The notes below the pieces were generated by a model. That model did not search any database and was not told where the DNA came from. It saw only the letters and a program-made list of their open reading frames with translations. Positions 21,301-30,060 of a stretch of 64,000 nucleotides of DNA are shown here, piece by piece (position 1 is the first letter of the stretch; every line of letters begins with the position of its first letter). Made by a program: the position numbers and the translations under genes. The stretch is taken from NCBI RefSeq assembly GCF_030867095.1, contig NC_081828.1:53421434-53485433 (forward strand), in the 5' to 3' direction. The DNA comes from Alligator mississippiensis. Taxonomy: Eukaryota > Chordata > Crocodylia > Alligatoridae.

Positions 21301-23158
21301 GTAATTTACACTGATGTACAAAACCGATGTAAATTAGGCTGCTAGAAATGCATTGTGTCCATGCCCAAAGTTAGATACTTAATGTATGGTATCGGGTGCC
21401 TAGCATTTGGCACCCACATGTTAGCCAGAGCTCACATCTAAAAAAAATCACCTGCTTGGGGGAAGCATATAAAGATTTCTTCCTATAGAAAAAGGATATC
21501 CCTGCAACTAAAGCACAAGACTGGGAGTCAGGGGATACTGCCTCAGTCCTTTGCTTTGCCACAGATTCCCCTCTGAAATCTTTTTGTACTGTAGCTCACC
21601 ATACTTGCAGAGAGGTTGCAAGGAGCACTTTGCATACCCAAAAAAGGCACGCTGATCCCATATGATGGGGCCATTTATGTGCTCCGTGTAATTTCCACTA
21701 CTTTCTCCAGTTCCACTTTAAATGTCCCAGTCTGGAGGTTATTCTAGTCAGTCAAATTTCCTATTGGGGTAGCTTCCCTGATACTCCATCTAAGTTTTCT
21801 GTTCCTTGATTTAATTTCATTGCTTCTGATTCCCGCACTTGGACCGCTCTAATGCACCACAGAAGAGGAGTCAGTGAAGAGGAGGGTAAGCCAGCTGACT
21901 GTTAGGTAGACATGGGAGTCAGAATGGTTAAAGAATAAATGTGCATGGAAACATGACCTTAGATCAAGGCAGAATGCCAGCAGGAAGTAATGAGAACATG
22001 TTAAAGCTTGTCCTGTTTCTAAGGAAAGACTGTATCCCTGGCAACCCGGGTGTCAGGTAAACCAAAATTATGGATTGAAGGGTTTATTAGATTCTCAGAT
22101 CTGTTACAATCCTAACCCAATCCAAACAAAACTGTATGGTCTAAGCAAAGGCCTTTGTGCTCTCCTCCTCCCGGGTCACACTGCAAATCCCAATATTCTT
22201 TTTTCTTTTGCCTTCAGGCAGCAGCTTCCTGATATTTTAAAAAGTCACTCTAATAACCCATTCAGGCTTCCCCTATTTGAGTGAGATCAACAGCCTCTGT
22301 CCATCTGAAACTTGCTCTGAAGGCACTTCATCTTCTGTGCTTCAGGTCAGGACTAGAGCATACTGACAGGTCAGTGCTGGGAAATCAAGACAAGATTCTT
22401 GGGGGATGTGGTACTTCCAAACTCGGGTGCCTTGGCAAACAACTGTCTGCAGTGGGCAGTGGCAGTGTCCTCTCTCGTTAATGTCCAGTCAGTGGCCTCC
22501 CTCCCCATAAAAAGGAAATAAGTCTCCAGGCACTTCAGCCAAATACTGCTGGATTCCTCCCGACTCCAGGGTTGCATTTGGGCACACTATTTTCCTAGGT
22601 GCCAGGCTCCCGTCCAATTTCCCAGAGAGAATCATTCCAACAACTTACCCACTGTAAACCTGCAGCCAGTGGACTGCTCTGAAGCACTTACATTTTGGGA
22701 GAGCCTGATTTTTCTGCAATGCCTTGTGTACCCTTGTTGCAGCTACCAATGACCTACTGCTGATAGATTTATGCCACTGCAACCCTGTTGTGTGGATAAA
22801 CAAAGCCTCCATAACATGTTCTTTGCAATGCTGGAGCTTCCATGTGCTTGTAGCCAGGACAAGTTGCACTGTGACTAGCCGAGGCTGAGATCATCTTTGC
22901 CTTTGTACACCAATATAGCTCAGCTCTGCCAAAAACTGAAATCCCCAGTGTAGCAAGGCAAAGGGAGCACTGTCAGGCACACAGATTACCTTTTCAATTG
23001 TTAGGTCTCAGCCAGTTGCAGAGGATGATGCAAAGCCTTTCCTCTCTCCACAGGACCAGAGGGAGGCCTTATGCTCCAATGTCACCTCCTTAGAGTATTT
23101 CCTACTGAACTGTGCACAGCAGAAAGTCCTGAGTCTTCAAACAAGCACTGAGAATTAA
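276..23158 (+). CDS. RGSL1: RGSL1-like gene, 3' part (13 exons in window)
   Basis: Regulator-of-G-protein-signalling-like protein; the family is thought to be membrane-associated, and its function is poorly defined. Thirteen exons join with consistent phase: 276-387, 1924-2117, 4301-4363, 5413-5530, 6189-6285, 6694-6823, 8063-8240, 8482-8620, 9369-9493, 9669-9778, 19790-19885, 20203-20266, 23005-23158. They give 526 visible residues. Residues 39-75 have the RGS helix pattern with LFWLAVEKM at 67-75. A second RGS-like region includes DLWFFLEID (289-297) and [11 protein letters not shown] (about 334-344). A hydrophobic segment (371-384) followed by Arg-Arg suggests one membrane span. The remaining tail is polar. 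The N-terminal exons lie left of the window. Identity rests on RGS motifs, the membrane segment and synteny with RNASEL in convergent orientation, as on human 1q25; no alignment was run. The last exon is the least certain. Confidence 0.85.
388..1923 (+). other. RGSL1 intron, no feature seen
   Basis: Intron between the first two visible exons. I see no recognisable repeat, RNA gene or extra exon in it; short open frames on both strands look like chance. Confidence 0.6.
1924..2117 (+). CDS. RGSL1: RGSL1 exon b (RGS core helices)
   Basis: Acceptor TTCTCTTCAG precedes the exon; donor GTATCC follows 2117 (phase 1). It encodes the pattern F-x-x-F-L...S-E-x-x-L-x-F-W-x-x-V-E typical of RGS helices 3-4 (LEYFKQFL and [12 protein letters not shown]). 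Confidence 0.85.
2356..4138. mobile_element. Non-autonomous hAT-type element with perfect 8-bp TSD
   Basis: The ends are inverted: TAGGGGGGTGCGAAA on the left and TTTCACACAGCCCTA on the right. Both are flanked by the identical 8-mer ATGGGGAT (2348-2355 and 4139-4146), as hAT transposition produces. The interior (about 2600-3480) is GC-rich and made of imperfect repeats in alternating orientation. The right part is rich in GAAAC/CGAAA motifs. No transposase reading is evident. Confidence 0.85.
4301..4363 (+). CDS. RGSL1: RGSL1 exon c
   Basis: Short 63-bp exon between TTTTCCCCATCAG and donor GTGAGG, phase 1 at both ends. It is Glu/Ser-rich ([17 protein letters not shown]). Confidence 0.8.
5413..5530 (+). 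CDS. RGSL1: RGSL1 exon d
   Basis: Acceptor TGTCTTTTCCAG, donor GTAAGG. Enters phase 1 and leaves phase 2; open throughout ([15 protein letters not shown] and onward to MKAMDEKW). Confidence 0.85.
6189..6285 (+). CDS. RGSL1: RGSL1 exon e
   Basis: Acceptor TTCTGGCAG, donor GTGAGT. Enters phase 2 and leaves phase 0, encoding [17 protein letters not shown]. This exon is required to bring the flanking exons into phase. Confidence 0.85.
6694..6823 (+). CDS. RGSL1: RGSL1 exon f
   Basis: Acceptor TCTAACACAG, donor GTATGT. Starts phase 0 and ends phase 1, encoding [17 protein letters not shown] and on to [14 protein letters not shown]. It begins the second RGS-like region. Confidence 0.85.
8063..8240 (+). 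CDS. RGSL1: RGSL1 exon g
   Basis: Acceptor TTGCTCTCTCAG, donor GTAAGC. Enters phase 1, leaves phase 2. A Ser/Thr-rich linker is followed by [20 protein letters not shown], an RGS-type helix. An upstream AG near 8002 was excluded because its frame hits a stop. Confidence 0.85.
8482..8620 (+). CDS. RGSL1: RGSL1 exon h
   Basis: Acceptor TTTTCCATTGTAG, donor GTAGGA. Enters phase 2, leaves phase 0. It ends in [13 protein letters not shown], resembling the end of an RGS fold (F-L-x-x-x-A-P). Confidence 0.85.
9369..9493 (+). CDS. RGSL1: RGSL1 exon i (membrane segment)
   Basis: Acceptor TGTGGCTAG, donor GTAAAT, phase 0 to phase 2. It encodes [14 protein letters not shown] followed by the hydrophobic stretch [14 protein letters not shown] and two arginines, a probable single membrane span. 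Confidence 0.85.
9669..9778 (+). CDS. RGSL1: RGSL1 exon j
   Basis: Acceptor CATTTCCCTTTCAG, donor GTAAGT. Phase 2 to phase 1. Basic juxtamembrane region ([18 protein letters not shown]) and a Ser/Thr-rich tail. A hAT element begins about 13 bp beyond the donor. Confidence 0.85.
9792..11060 (+). mobile_element. hAT-type repeat (family with CAGGGGTGGGCAA ends), split by CR1
   Basis: Left end CAGGGTGGGCAAAATATGGC; right end near GCCAAAATAGTTGCCCAT, the inverted form. The same family recurs at 27308, 32040, 44901 and 24880-25605. A CR1 copy (10224-10925) interrupts it. No clear target duplication remains. Confidence 0.7.
10224..10925 (-). mobile_element. CR1 LINE, 5'-truncated, RT C-terminal part
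   Basis: The minus strand reads the CR1 ORF2 C-terminal region ([45 protein letters not shown]) for 201 codons. It ends in the CR1-type tail near 10224, whose plus-strand reading is CATAGATTCATAG. It sits inside the surrounding hAT element, so it is younger than that element. Confidence 0.9.
11120..13050 (+). mobile_element. CR1 LINE with endonuclease and RT, internally deleted
   Basis: Endonuclease motifs ([23 protein letters not shown]) run into RT motifs ([18 protein letters not shown]) with the segment between them missing at about 11690. Then come [17 protein letters not shown], the catalytic FADDTK, and the C-terminal LVRPQLEYC region. Frameshifts near 11900 and 12780 break the frame. 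It ends at a CR1 tail near 13050. Confidence 0.9.
13051..13375 (+). mobile_element. CR1 fragment, second subfamily
   Basis: C-terminal CR1 ORF2 remnant ([37 protein letters not shown]) directly after the previous copy. It diverges from that copy, so it belongs to a different subfamily. Confidence 0.75.
13406..13500 (+). repeat. Arm of the foldback repeat family
   Basis: Contains TGTAGCCGTATTGGTCTACG and GACAAGGTTCTTTGGGTGAA, followed by a diverged form of the GATATCTTTTATTAGACC block. The same arm is seen complete at 48825-49450. Confidence 0.7.
13932..14505 (-). mobile_element. Candidate solo LTR inserted in CR1
   Basis: The insertion begins TGTTGGACG and ends near GTCAACG, between pieces of CR1 that are contiguous in other copies. 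On the minus strand a TATA-like GTATAAAAG lies near 14180. No coding region was found. It is a retroviral-type LTR by structure only; the target duplication is unclear. Confidence 0.4.
15058..15385 (-). mobile_element. CR1 endonuclease-region fragment
   Basis: The minus strand reads the CR1 endonuclease end ([27 protein letters not shown]). A related short piece lies at about 14690-14780. Confidence 0.8.
15386..16989. other. RGSL1 intron 10, unassigned
   Basis: I see no convincing gene or repeat boundary here. Predicted open frames are short and lack coding character. Confidence 0.5.
16990..17262. mobile_element. hAT-like fragment, imperfect palindrome
   Basis: Related phrases in opposite orientation (GTGGATCCAGCCTGC on the left, TGGATCCAGCCCACAGG on the right) and the end GGAGTTTGATACCCCTA suggest a hAT family with CAGGGGT-type ends. 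Left boundary uncertain. Confidence 0.5.
17263..18267. other. RGSL1 intron 10, unassigned
   Basis: AT-rich sequence without a recognised gene, repeat or RNA. Confidence 0.5.
18268..19357. mobile_element. hAT-type element (TAGAGGTGCACTGATA ends)
   Basis: Left end TAGAGGTGCACTGATA; right end CTATCAGTGCACCCTA. The same family occurs with perfect duplications at 32682 and 38823. A second element is nested near its left end (18300-18484). Its GC-rich interior generates spurious open frames on both strands. Confidence 0.75.
18300..18484. mobile_element. Short hAT-type MITE (CAGTGTTTCCCAACC ends), nested
   Basis: Left end CAGTGTTTCCCAACC, right end TTGGGAAACGCTA. Flanks CCATATCG and TCATATGG agree at 6 of 8 positions, a decayed 8-bp duplication. 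A better-preserved copy lies at 44437-44624. Confidence 0.75.
19790..19885 (+). CDS. RGSL1: RGSL1 exon k
   Basis: Acceptor CTTTCTTTCCAACAG, donor GTAAGT. Phase 1 at both ends; encodes [20 protein letters not shown] and an acidic tail. It follows a roughly 10-kb repeat-filled intron. Confidence 0.8.
20203..20266 (+). CDS. RGSL1: RGSL1 exon l
   Basis: Acceptor GGTTTTATTGCAG, phase 1 in. Encodes [20 protein letters not shown]. The donor GTAGGT at 20267 gives phase 2. If unspliced, an in-frame TAG at 20268-20270 would end the protein right here. Confidence 0.7.
20936..21184. mobile_element. hAT-type MITE
   Basis: Inverted ends CAAGGCTGTCAAACG and AGTTTGACATCCCTG. Flanks CTGTAGGC and CTGCAGGT agree at 6 of 8 positions. 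It lies in the last RGSL1 intron. Confidence 0.65.
22218..22284 (+). CDS. RGSL1 alternative terminal exon (candidate)
   Basis: A strong pyrimidine tract and acceptor (TTCTTTTGCCTTCAG) are followed by a phase-2 reading of 21 residues (QQLPDILK, ending FRLPLFE) to TGA 22282-22284. It is phase-compatible with the donor at 20267, so it could be an alternative 3' end or a decoy. Confidence 0.3.
23005..23158 (+). CDS. RGSL1: RGSL1 candidate terminal exon
   Basis: Acceptor CCTTTTCAATTGTTAG precedes a phase-2 start matching the donor at 20267. It stays open for 50 codons (beginning [15 protein letters not shown], ending LQTSTEN) and stops at TAA 23156-23158. A variant poly(A) signal ATTAAA (23154-23159) overlaps the stop. 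The composition looks coding, but the exon is not confirmed. The competing exon is at 22218-22284. Confidence 0.55.
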
Positions 23159-24313
23159 ACGTTCTGTTTGTCAGTTGTGTGCCTAGTATTCTCCTACCTA
23201 CAAGTTATAGGTATTGTGCAATTTCTTAAAGACCAGCTACACGTGTAAAGTAGCAGTCATGCCATAAAAAGCTCCAATCAGCTATAAGTTAGACCTTGAA
23301 TATGTGTACTAACTGTATAGCTAATCGCTATCAAGTTTTAATTTGCACATGTAGCAGGATCTCTGCTGTGGCTAAGAGCCCCATCAGCTGACAGGGCCCC
23401 CAGCCACAGGGCTATACTGTGGCCAGTGTAAAACCCCAGGGACTGGGGAATCATGGCTGCCATGGTCTCTCCCAGGTTTTGGGGGGGGGCACCACCACAC
23501 CTGGGATTCCCTCAACTGGGGTGGGGTTCAGCCACAAGAGCTTGCTTCTTGCTGGCACACGGACAGCCCCAGATCAGGCTCCCTCTACACCAGCAGTAAG
23601 GCATGGTGGGATGGCAGGGATGATGTGTGGCATGGCAAGAGGCCTGTGTGGATCATGCATTAGATCCCATCGTGCCTTTACCTGCATGTGTAGAGGGGGC
23701 CTAAGAGAGAGAGAGCTCCACAGTCAGTTCCTGTCCTTCCAGACTGAGCAGCAACTCACAAATCAGGGAATCCATCTCCTGCTCTCTTCCTCTCTTTAAG
23801 GAAACTGCAGATCTTCTGGGATGTTTACATCCTCTTGTACATGGGACCCACACTGCAAACAGGCCCTGCACAGGAGAGAGAGCAAAAATCTCCCAATCCC
23901 CCTCCCCACTGCAGCTATGTAGAGGATACACCCGTTCAATGGAAAGTGCAGGGACTACTTGCCAAGACCAGCTCTGGCCTTCATGGCGCAGTTATATTAT
24001 ACTGGAGTGTCCATACACATACATTTTAAGAGGTGCCAAATCCAAGGAAGGTGGAAGAATATTGCAGCTCAAAAATCTACACAATTCATGGCTTTGGAGT
24101 TCTCTTGCTCAGTCTCCCAGGTTCTTGGAGGTTAGTGCTTCTAGAGCAAGCCAGGAAAACCAGGCAATGCAGGAGCAAAGGGCTGTCAGAAAAATGTATC
24201 TGCATTGGGATCAGTTAAGGTTTTGTATCCACCCTAATAGCAATTAGTAGAACTCATCTTTTGGTGAAAATTAGCCAGTTAAACCCCATATTGGAGGTAT
24301 TTATTGAATGGGT

Positions 24314-24316
<3 letters not shown>
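23159..24316. other. Sequence downstream of RGSL1
   Basis: Follows the candidate terminal exon. No further exon or repeat family was recognised. Confidence 0.5.

Positions 24317-24346
<30 letters not shown>
24317..24346 (+). repeat. Poly(A) run of 30
   Basis: Thirty consecutive A residues. They could be a retroposon tail or a simple repeat; no attached retroposed gene was recognised. Confidence 0.9.
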
Positions 24347-24349
<3 letters not shown>

Positions 24350-24879
24350 CACCAACCTCCTTCCATGTGGCATAAACTGGCAAATAAGTTAACAAGATAC
24401 TGCAAAAGGTTTTTTTTCTTTTCAGATTGGGGTTTAATGCATCATCTCCTTCAGTTTTGCACAACTGAGTTTTAAACTTGGGTATTGAAGCTCAGTGTTT
24501 ATACCTACATTTAAAAGGAGGTTTTCCCACTGGTTGTGCAATAAGGTTTCAGGAGCCTGGTGAAAATGTGAGAGAATTTCCTGGAAAAATTAATTGATTT
24601 TATTTGTGTCTCCCTGATTTGTGTCTGCTGCTTTTTCTTTTCCCACCATCCCAGTCTCCTGCCCAGGGGAAAAAAAGTCACTTCATGGGTTAGCGAGGAC
24701 TAAAGCACAAGTTTCTACATTCTGGTTAAAGAGCATATTTAAATTAGCTTAAGCTTTTTTAATGCTAGCAAAAGAAAAAAAAAAATGGATTTCTCCTCCC
24801 AAAGGCTATTTGCTTTTTCTCCAACTAAATCCTGGCATAGCCACTTATATGAGTGACTATATTGGAGTGTACACCCCCG

Positions 24880-25605
24880 TTTCTAAGAAACAACACTGCC
24901 CGGTGCGGCAAGCTGGGGGGCTGCAGCTGCTGTTGCCACGCGCAGCCCCGACGGACAAGCCCGGAGCTGGCGTGGGGCCCAGGCTGGCAGTGGGGCTGGG
25001 TTACAAACTGGTGCTGAGCGCGGGTAAAAGCGGCCCCTCGCCTGCCCTGTGCCCAGCACCCTGTACTGCAGCCACTTGCAGCCTGCATGGGGCTGCCTGT
25101 GCCTGCTCCAGACAGCCCTGCATGGGCTGCGAGCACCCGCAGCAGGGAGCACCAGCCATGGGACGGGGGAGGGGCCGCTTTTCCCCATGCTCAGCACCAG
25201 CTTCTTCTCTGCCGGAAAGCAGGGGGTAGGGGCTGTGCGCTGTCCCCCACCTGTACCATGGGGCTGGGGGGCACTGGGAGTGAGCAGGTGCGGGAGCTAG
25301 CGGGAGCACGGGGCCTGCACTGGTGTCCCAGGGCCAGTGCCAGTGGGTCCTAGCCAGCAGGGGCTCTGGAGCCAAGCCAGCTCCCCTCTCTCCCTGCTGG
25401 TACAGCCCAGCCTGGCTCCACAGACCCCTGCCAGCCTGTGCCCTATTCTAGGCCCCACTGGTGCTGGCCCTGGGACATTGGCCCCAAGATGGTAACCAGG
25501 GGGCGGGGCACCTGTCAAGGGTCGGGGCTACCTATGTGGCCCTCGACAGCCTGCCAAAACTGGGTAAGCAGCCCTCCGCCCAAAATAATTGCCCACCCTT
25601 GCTAT
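24880..25605. mobile_element. GC-rich hAT fragment
   Basis: The right end GCCCAAAATAATTGCCCACC matches the CAGGGGTGGGCAA family. No matching left terminus was found near 24880, so the copy is probably truncated. Its GC-rich interior yields overlapping open frames that look spurious. Confidence 0.6.
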
Positions 25606-26195
25606 AGGCAGTTGTGACTTTTGCTTGGCTGACCATCACTAGAGCTCTATTCCCATACCATTTCACCTTCTGAAATGTTTCCTCTTTGGGTTTTTTTTAA
25701 CTCAATAAAGCCTTAATTTAGGCATATCCTGATTTAAGCATAACCATAATGTTTTTCCAAGGGATGAATTAGTGAAATTACAAATAATGGACCAAAACAT
25801 TTTTTAAAGTTTCAAAACTAATCATTTTCAGACCATTCAAAATACAAAACAGCAATGATAGGCTATAGCATTTTCTTTTAATATTTTAAGTATATGTTGA
25901 ACAGCTAAGATAAATGAGTGATTTGGCAAGCCAATTCAGATTTAATCTTGCAGACAACAATGGAAGCATGGTATCCAATGTCATACAGCCAGTGCTTTGG
26001 AAAAATACATATATCAAGGACAGCATTCAAGTGCATTGCTTAGGCAGGATCACTAAATCCAAAAGGTGTGGGCAAAAGAGCTTCCATTTCATTTTCATGG
26101 GAAAGGTTGAACATTTAAAAAAAAAAAAAAAAAAAGCACACATGGATTATTTCAACCTTGCTGCCAGCAATAGGCACCCTATTTTTGAAGACAAG

Positions 26196-26421
26196 GGGTG
26201 TGTCTACACGAGATGCTTAATGCACAGTGGATTCATTCGTAACACACTAATGTGCGGTAGAATTAATCTACTGTGCATTAAGCATCACAAAAAGACCATG
26301 CACCAACACTACTGGGCAGTGGCACCCGTTACTGCACATTTAGTTAGTACATCATATAGTAGAGGTACTAAACTTAATGTGCAGTAACAGCAGCACATTA
26401 ATTGTAGGTGTAGATATACCC
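26196..26421. mobile_element. Palindromic MITE
   Basis: Inverted ends GGGTGTGTCTACAC and GTGTAGATATACCC, with repeated GTGCATTAA/TTAATGTGC motifs inside. Superfamily not assigned. Confidence 0.6.
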
Positions 26422-26769
26422 AGAGTGAAAAAGGAGCAGGAGCAGACAAGAGACTGAATACAAGCAGTAAGCCACCCAAACAAGGAATATAATGAAGCCA
26501 CCAAAGTTTTAGGGTGTGCCTCCAGTTCTTTCTCAGTTCCTTCGGTCACTAGCCACTGTGGCCCTTCCCATAGGAGACCTCCTGTCAACCAGGATCCCTC
26601 CAGGCTCCCCACATAGGAACTGTTTTTTTCTTGTGTTCTGGGTTGGTCAGCTGGCAGGCCCCCTGCCAGCTCTCCTGGGCACTCTGGCTCCCACTCTCCA
26701 GCTCAAAGATGGCAATGAGGAGAACCCCTCTGAAGGAGCAGTGGCTCTCAGCCCTCTTTAGCATTTTTT

Positions 26770-27185
26770 TTTTTAAGTAAAGTTTTTCATGTTCCAAGCC
26801 ATATCAGCCAAATCAATTCCAAATCCATGAGTCATTCAAGAACCATATGTGGCCCTACTACTGGTAAACATCCTCTACCCCCACCTGGGGCTTCAGATGC
26901 TTCCAAATCATTTGGCGGGCATCCTACATGCAGGCCCAAGCCCAGAGGCTTGGGGTTCAGATGCCCCTGAGTTTCACTTGTCCTCAGCCATATGGCCACA
27001 GGAGCAAGCTAGGGAGGAGTCTCCTATTTCCATAAAATGGGTGTAAAGTCAAGATCTTCCCACTGGAAATGAAAGTGGGAGGTTAACTGTACATTACCTC
27101 TGCAGGTTCTACCCCATGCCAGAAAAGCTGTCATCCCCAGTGACTAGGAAAATCGCCTTAGTTGTCATGGTATTTCAGGCCCCAG
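26770..27185 (+). repeat. Interspersed repeat shared with 55245-55615
   Basis: Co-linear similarity to 55245-55615 over about 400 bp, for example TCATTCAAGAACCATATGTG, TTTGGCGGGCATCCTACATG and CTTCCCACTGGAAATGAAAG. Family unknown. Confidence 0.75.
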
Positions 27186-27307
27186 CTCACTGACCTAAGA
27201 AGTCAGACGATTCTTGTCCTTTTCTGCTGTTTCCTTGCTTTTAGCCCTTTCCAGCTCTGCAGTGTGCAGAAGTCACTGAGCCAGCCCTTCTGCTGCTCTC
27301 TCTAGCG

Positions 27308-27490
27308 CAGGTGTAGGCAAAATGTGGCCCACGGGCCAGATGCGGCCTGCCAGGCCTATCTGGCCCGTGGGGCCCCTAAAAAATTTAGAAAATTAATATA
27401 TATCTGCCCCTGGCGGTCTGTCACGTGGCCCTCAATGGCTTGCCAAAACTCAGTAAGTGGCCCTCCACCCAAAATAATTGCCCACCCCTG
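27308..27490. mobile_element. Short hAT-type element with 8-bp TSD (7/8)
   Basis: 183-bp copy of the CAGGGGTGGGCAA family: left CAGGTGTAGGCAAAATGTGG, right AATAATTGCCCACCCCTG. Flanks CTCTAGCG (27300-27307) and CTCTAGCT (27491-27498) match at 7 of 8 positions. Confidence 0.85.
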
Positions 27491-28429
27491 CTCTAGCTGC
27501 AGCCCCTCCAGCTCAGGAAGGTTTACTAACAAGGCCTTTTGCTGCTGTCCCAGCTCTCAATCTTCTCCAGGCAATTCCTTCTCTTGCCAGAGCCCTATGC
27601 TCTGCCTCCTCCTAGAAACTCTTGCCAACAAGAGTTGTTGTCTGCCTTCCTGCTTCCCTTCATCGTGTATTACCTTAGGGTGCCACCACACCCTTCTAAT
27701 CAGGTCCAGGGGGAGGGTACCTGCTTTGTCAAAAGAGGAAGCAATTGGATATACTTTTACTTAAAGAGGCTGCTAATTCTGTGACAGGGGCTTTCAAGAA
27801 TGTGTACCTGCCATAGAGTAAAAGGTGAATCAGTGATGTCTGAGTACATTCATGATGCTAGAGCTTAGTAACTATTTGCAGTAGACTGCAGCTATGATGG
27901 CTATTGTTTGATGTTCCAGAACTATCACTAATAGCATCCTTTATGGCTCCAGAAAAATATGCTGTCTCCTAACTTCTATTTCAATCAGGAGACAGAGCAG
28001 ATGTTGTCTCCTAACTGCTCTGCAGCTTATTAGGAGAAAGCAGACACCTCATGTGAGCTGCAGTGTCTATACATCTTGCAAATTGGTTGGATTTCTCTGC
28101 TAACAGACTCTCTCCATCAACTTCATGAAAAGAGACTTTCACTGGTACAGAAAGGGCAAAATCCAGCAAAGAATAACCCAGTTCTAAAATCAACAGCAGC
28201 AGGAAACTGCAGTGTTTATCCTGTTCCCATTGACTTCAGCAAGAGCAGGAGTGAGGTCGCAAACCCCATAGATGCAGTTGTACATTCACTCTGAGGGCCA
28301 AGTTCTGCTCATTCTGTTCTGCTGAAAAAGGAGCAGGTTTAGAAACTCTGGGCCAGATCTAAAATGTACTTTTAACGTAAAGGCACCTCAATAGAATGTA
28401 GGCACATAAAGACAGAAACACCCAATTAC

Positions 28430-28815
28430 TGGTGGGGGCACATTTCTCACAGGAGGGCCACTCTCTCTCCAACCTCTCAGTCCTGATCCTCAAGGGAAAT
28501 TTACACAACACATCCCAGAGACAAGCCTATGAGCTCCATTTCATCAACCTGCTGGATACTAGAGATCGGGGACTAAACATAGACATTGGATTTTTGATAC
28601 ATTACAATCTGCCTGGCAACTGACTCCCCAGCCCAGCCCAGCCCCTGGCTTGTTTACTTTTCATTCCATCCAGGAAGAGCACACACCAACTGCTGCAGCT
28701 TCCTTAGCCTGACGAAGGGTTTTTGAACCCGAAAGCTTGCTTAATAACTATTCTCCAACCATTTGGGTTGGTCTAATAAAAGATATCAAATTCACCCAAG
28801 GAACCTTGTCGGCAC
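28430..28815 (+). repeat. Foldback repeat family, one half
   Basis: Shares with 49206-49450 and 53390-53690 the blocks ACAATCTGCCTGGCAACTGA, GACGAAGGGTTTTTGAACCC and GTTGGTCTAATAAAAGATAT, plus a CAGCC pentamer run. Confidence 0.8.
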
Positions 28816-29254
28816 ATAAATCTAGGCACTTCCATTTTCAGTATTAAAGCTCCCCAGGCACCTGAAGTCCTGCTTTTGCACAAGCCCAGAAGTGGAGCTG
28901 GGCAGGGCAGCATGGCTCATTCTCACCCCCTACACCCAACCCCATGGCTCCCAAGAGTGGTGGGGCTGGGCAGAACAGTGCAGTGTACACACACACACGC
29001 ACACACAGACTACAAAATCTGGGACTGTCCCAGCCAATCCGGGACATGTGGTCACCCTTATTCAGGCCAAACCTAACTGGGATCCAGAAACTAGACATAC
29101 ACCTACCTACATCTCATGAGGCAACCGATCCAGTTGGTATTCTCTGAGCACTGCTTTTTGTCACTCTTTATGTGAAGAGGGGATTTTTTTTTTCATCAGG
29201 GACAGATGGAAGAATTAAAAGAACAGCCAAATAAGCAGCAAACTTCCTTACTTT

Positions 29255-30060
29255 TTTCATAGATTCATAGATGTTAGGGCCAGAAGGGACCTCAGTAGGT
29301 CATCGAGTCCAACCCCCTGCCGTGGGCAGGAAAGAGCACTGAAGTCAGACGACACCAGGTAGGTGCTTGTCCAGTCTCCTCTTGAAGACCCCCAGGGTAG
29401 GGGAGAGCACCACCTCCCTGGGAAGCCCATTCCAGATTCTGGCAACCCTTACTGTGAAGTTCTTCTAATGTCCAACCTAAATCTGTTCTCCATCAATTTG
29501 TGGCCATAGTTCCTAGTTACTTCAGGGGGTGCCCTAGTAAATAGAGCATCTCCTATTCCCTGCTTCCCTCCCCTGATGAATTTATAGGCAGCCACAAGAT
29601 CACCTCTCAGCCTTCTCTTGTGAAGGCTGAAGAGATCTAGGTCCCTCAGTCTCTCCTTGTAGGGCCTTAAATCCAGGCCTCTGACCATATGAGTGGCTTC
29701 CTCTGAACCCTCTCAAGATTCCCCGCATCCCTCTTGAAGTGCAGCACCCAAAACTGGACACAGTACTCCAACTGCGGCCTGACCGGTGCCGCATAGAGGG
29801 GAGGCAATACCTCCCTGGACCTGTTTGTAATGCATCTGCTAATGCATGATAAAGTGCAGTTAGCCTTGTTGATCACTTTGTCACATTGATGAGTTATGTT
29901 CATCTTGGAGTCAGCAGCAACTCTAAGATCCCTTTCCACTGCTGTGCTGCCGAGAAGGTCATCCCCCAGGCTGTAAGCATGCTGGTGATTCTTTCTCCTT
30001 AGGTGCAGCACTTTGCACTTTTTTCTATGTTCCCTCAAGCCCAGATCTTGCAATATTTCA
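29255..30060 (-). mobile_element. CR1 LINE 3' fragment, frameshifted
   Basis: The minus strand reads CR1 RT C-terminal motifs in two overlapping frames ([26 protein letters not shown], then [18 protein letters not shown]), with a frameshift near 29690. CR1 tail at about 29255. Confidence 0.9.

Noticed and set aside
24762-25518. Overlapping open frames in GC-rich DNA
   Set aside because: Part of a hAT fragment; no recognisable protein motif.
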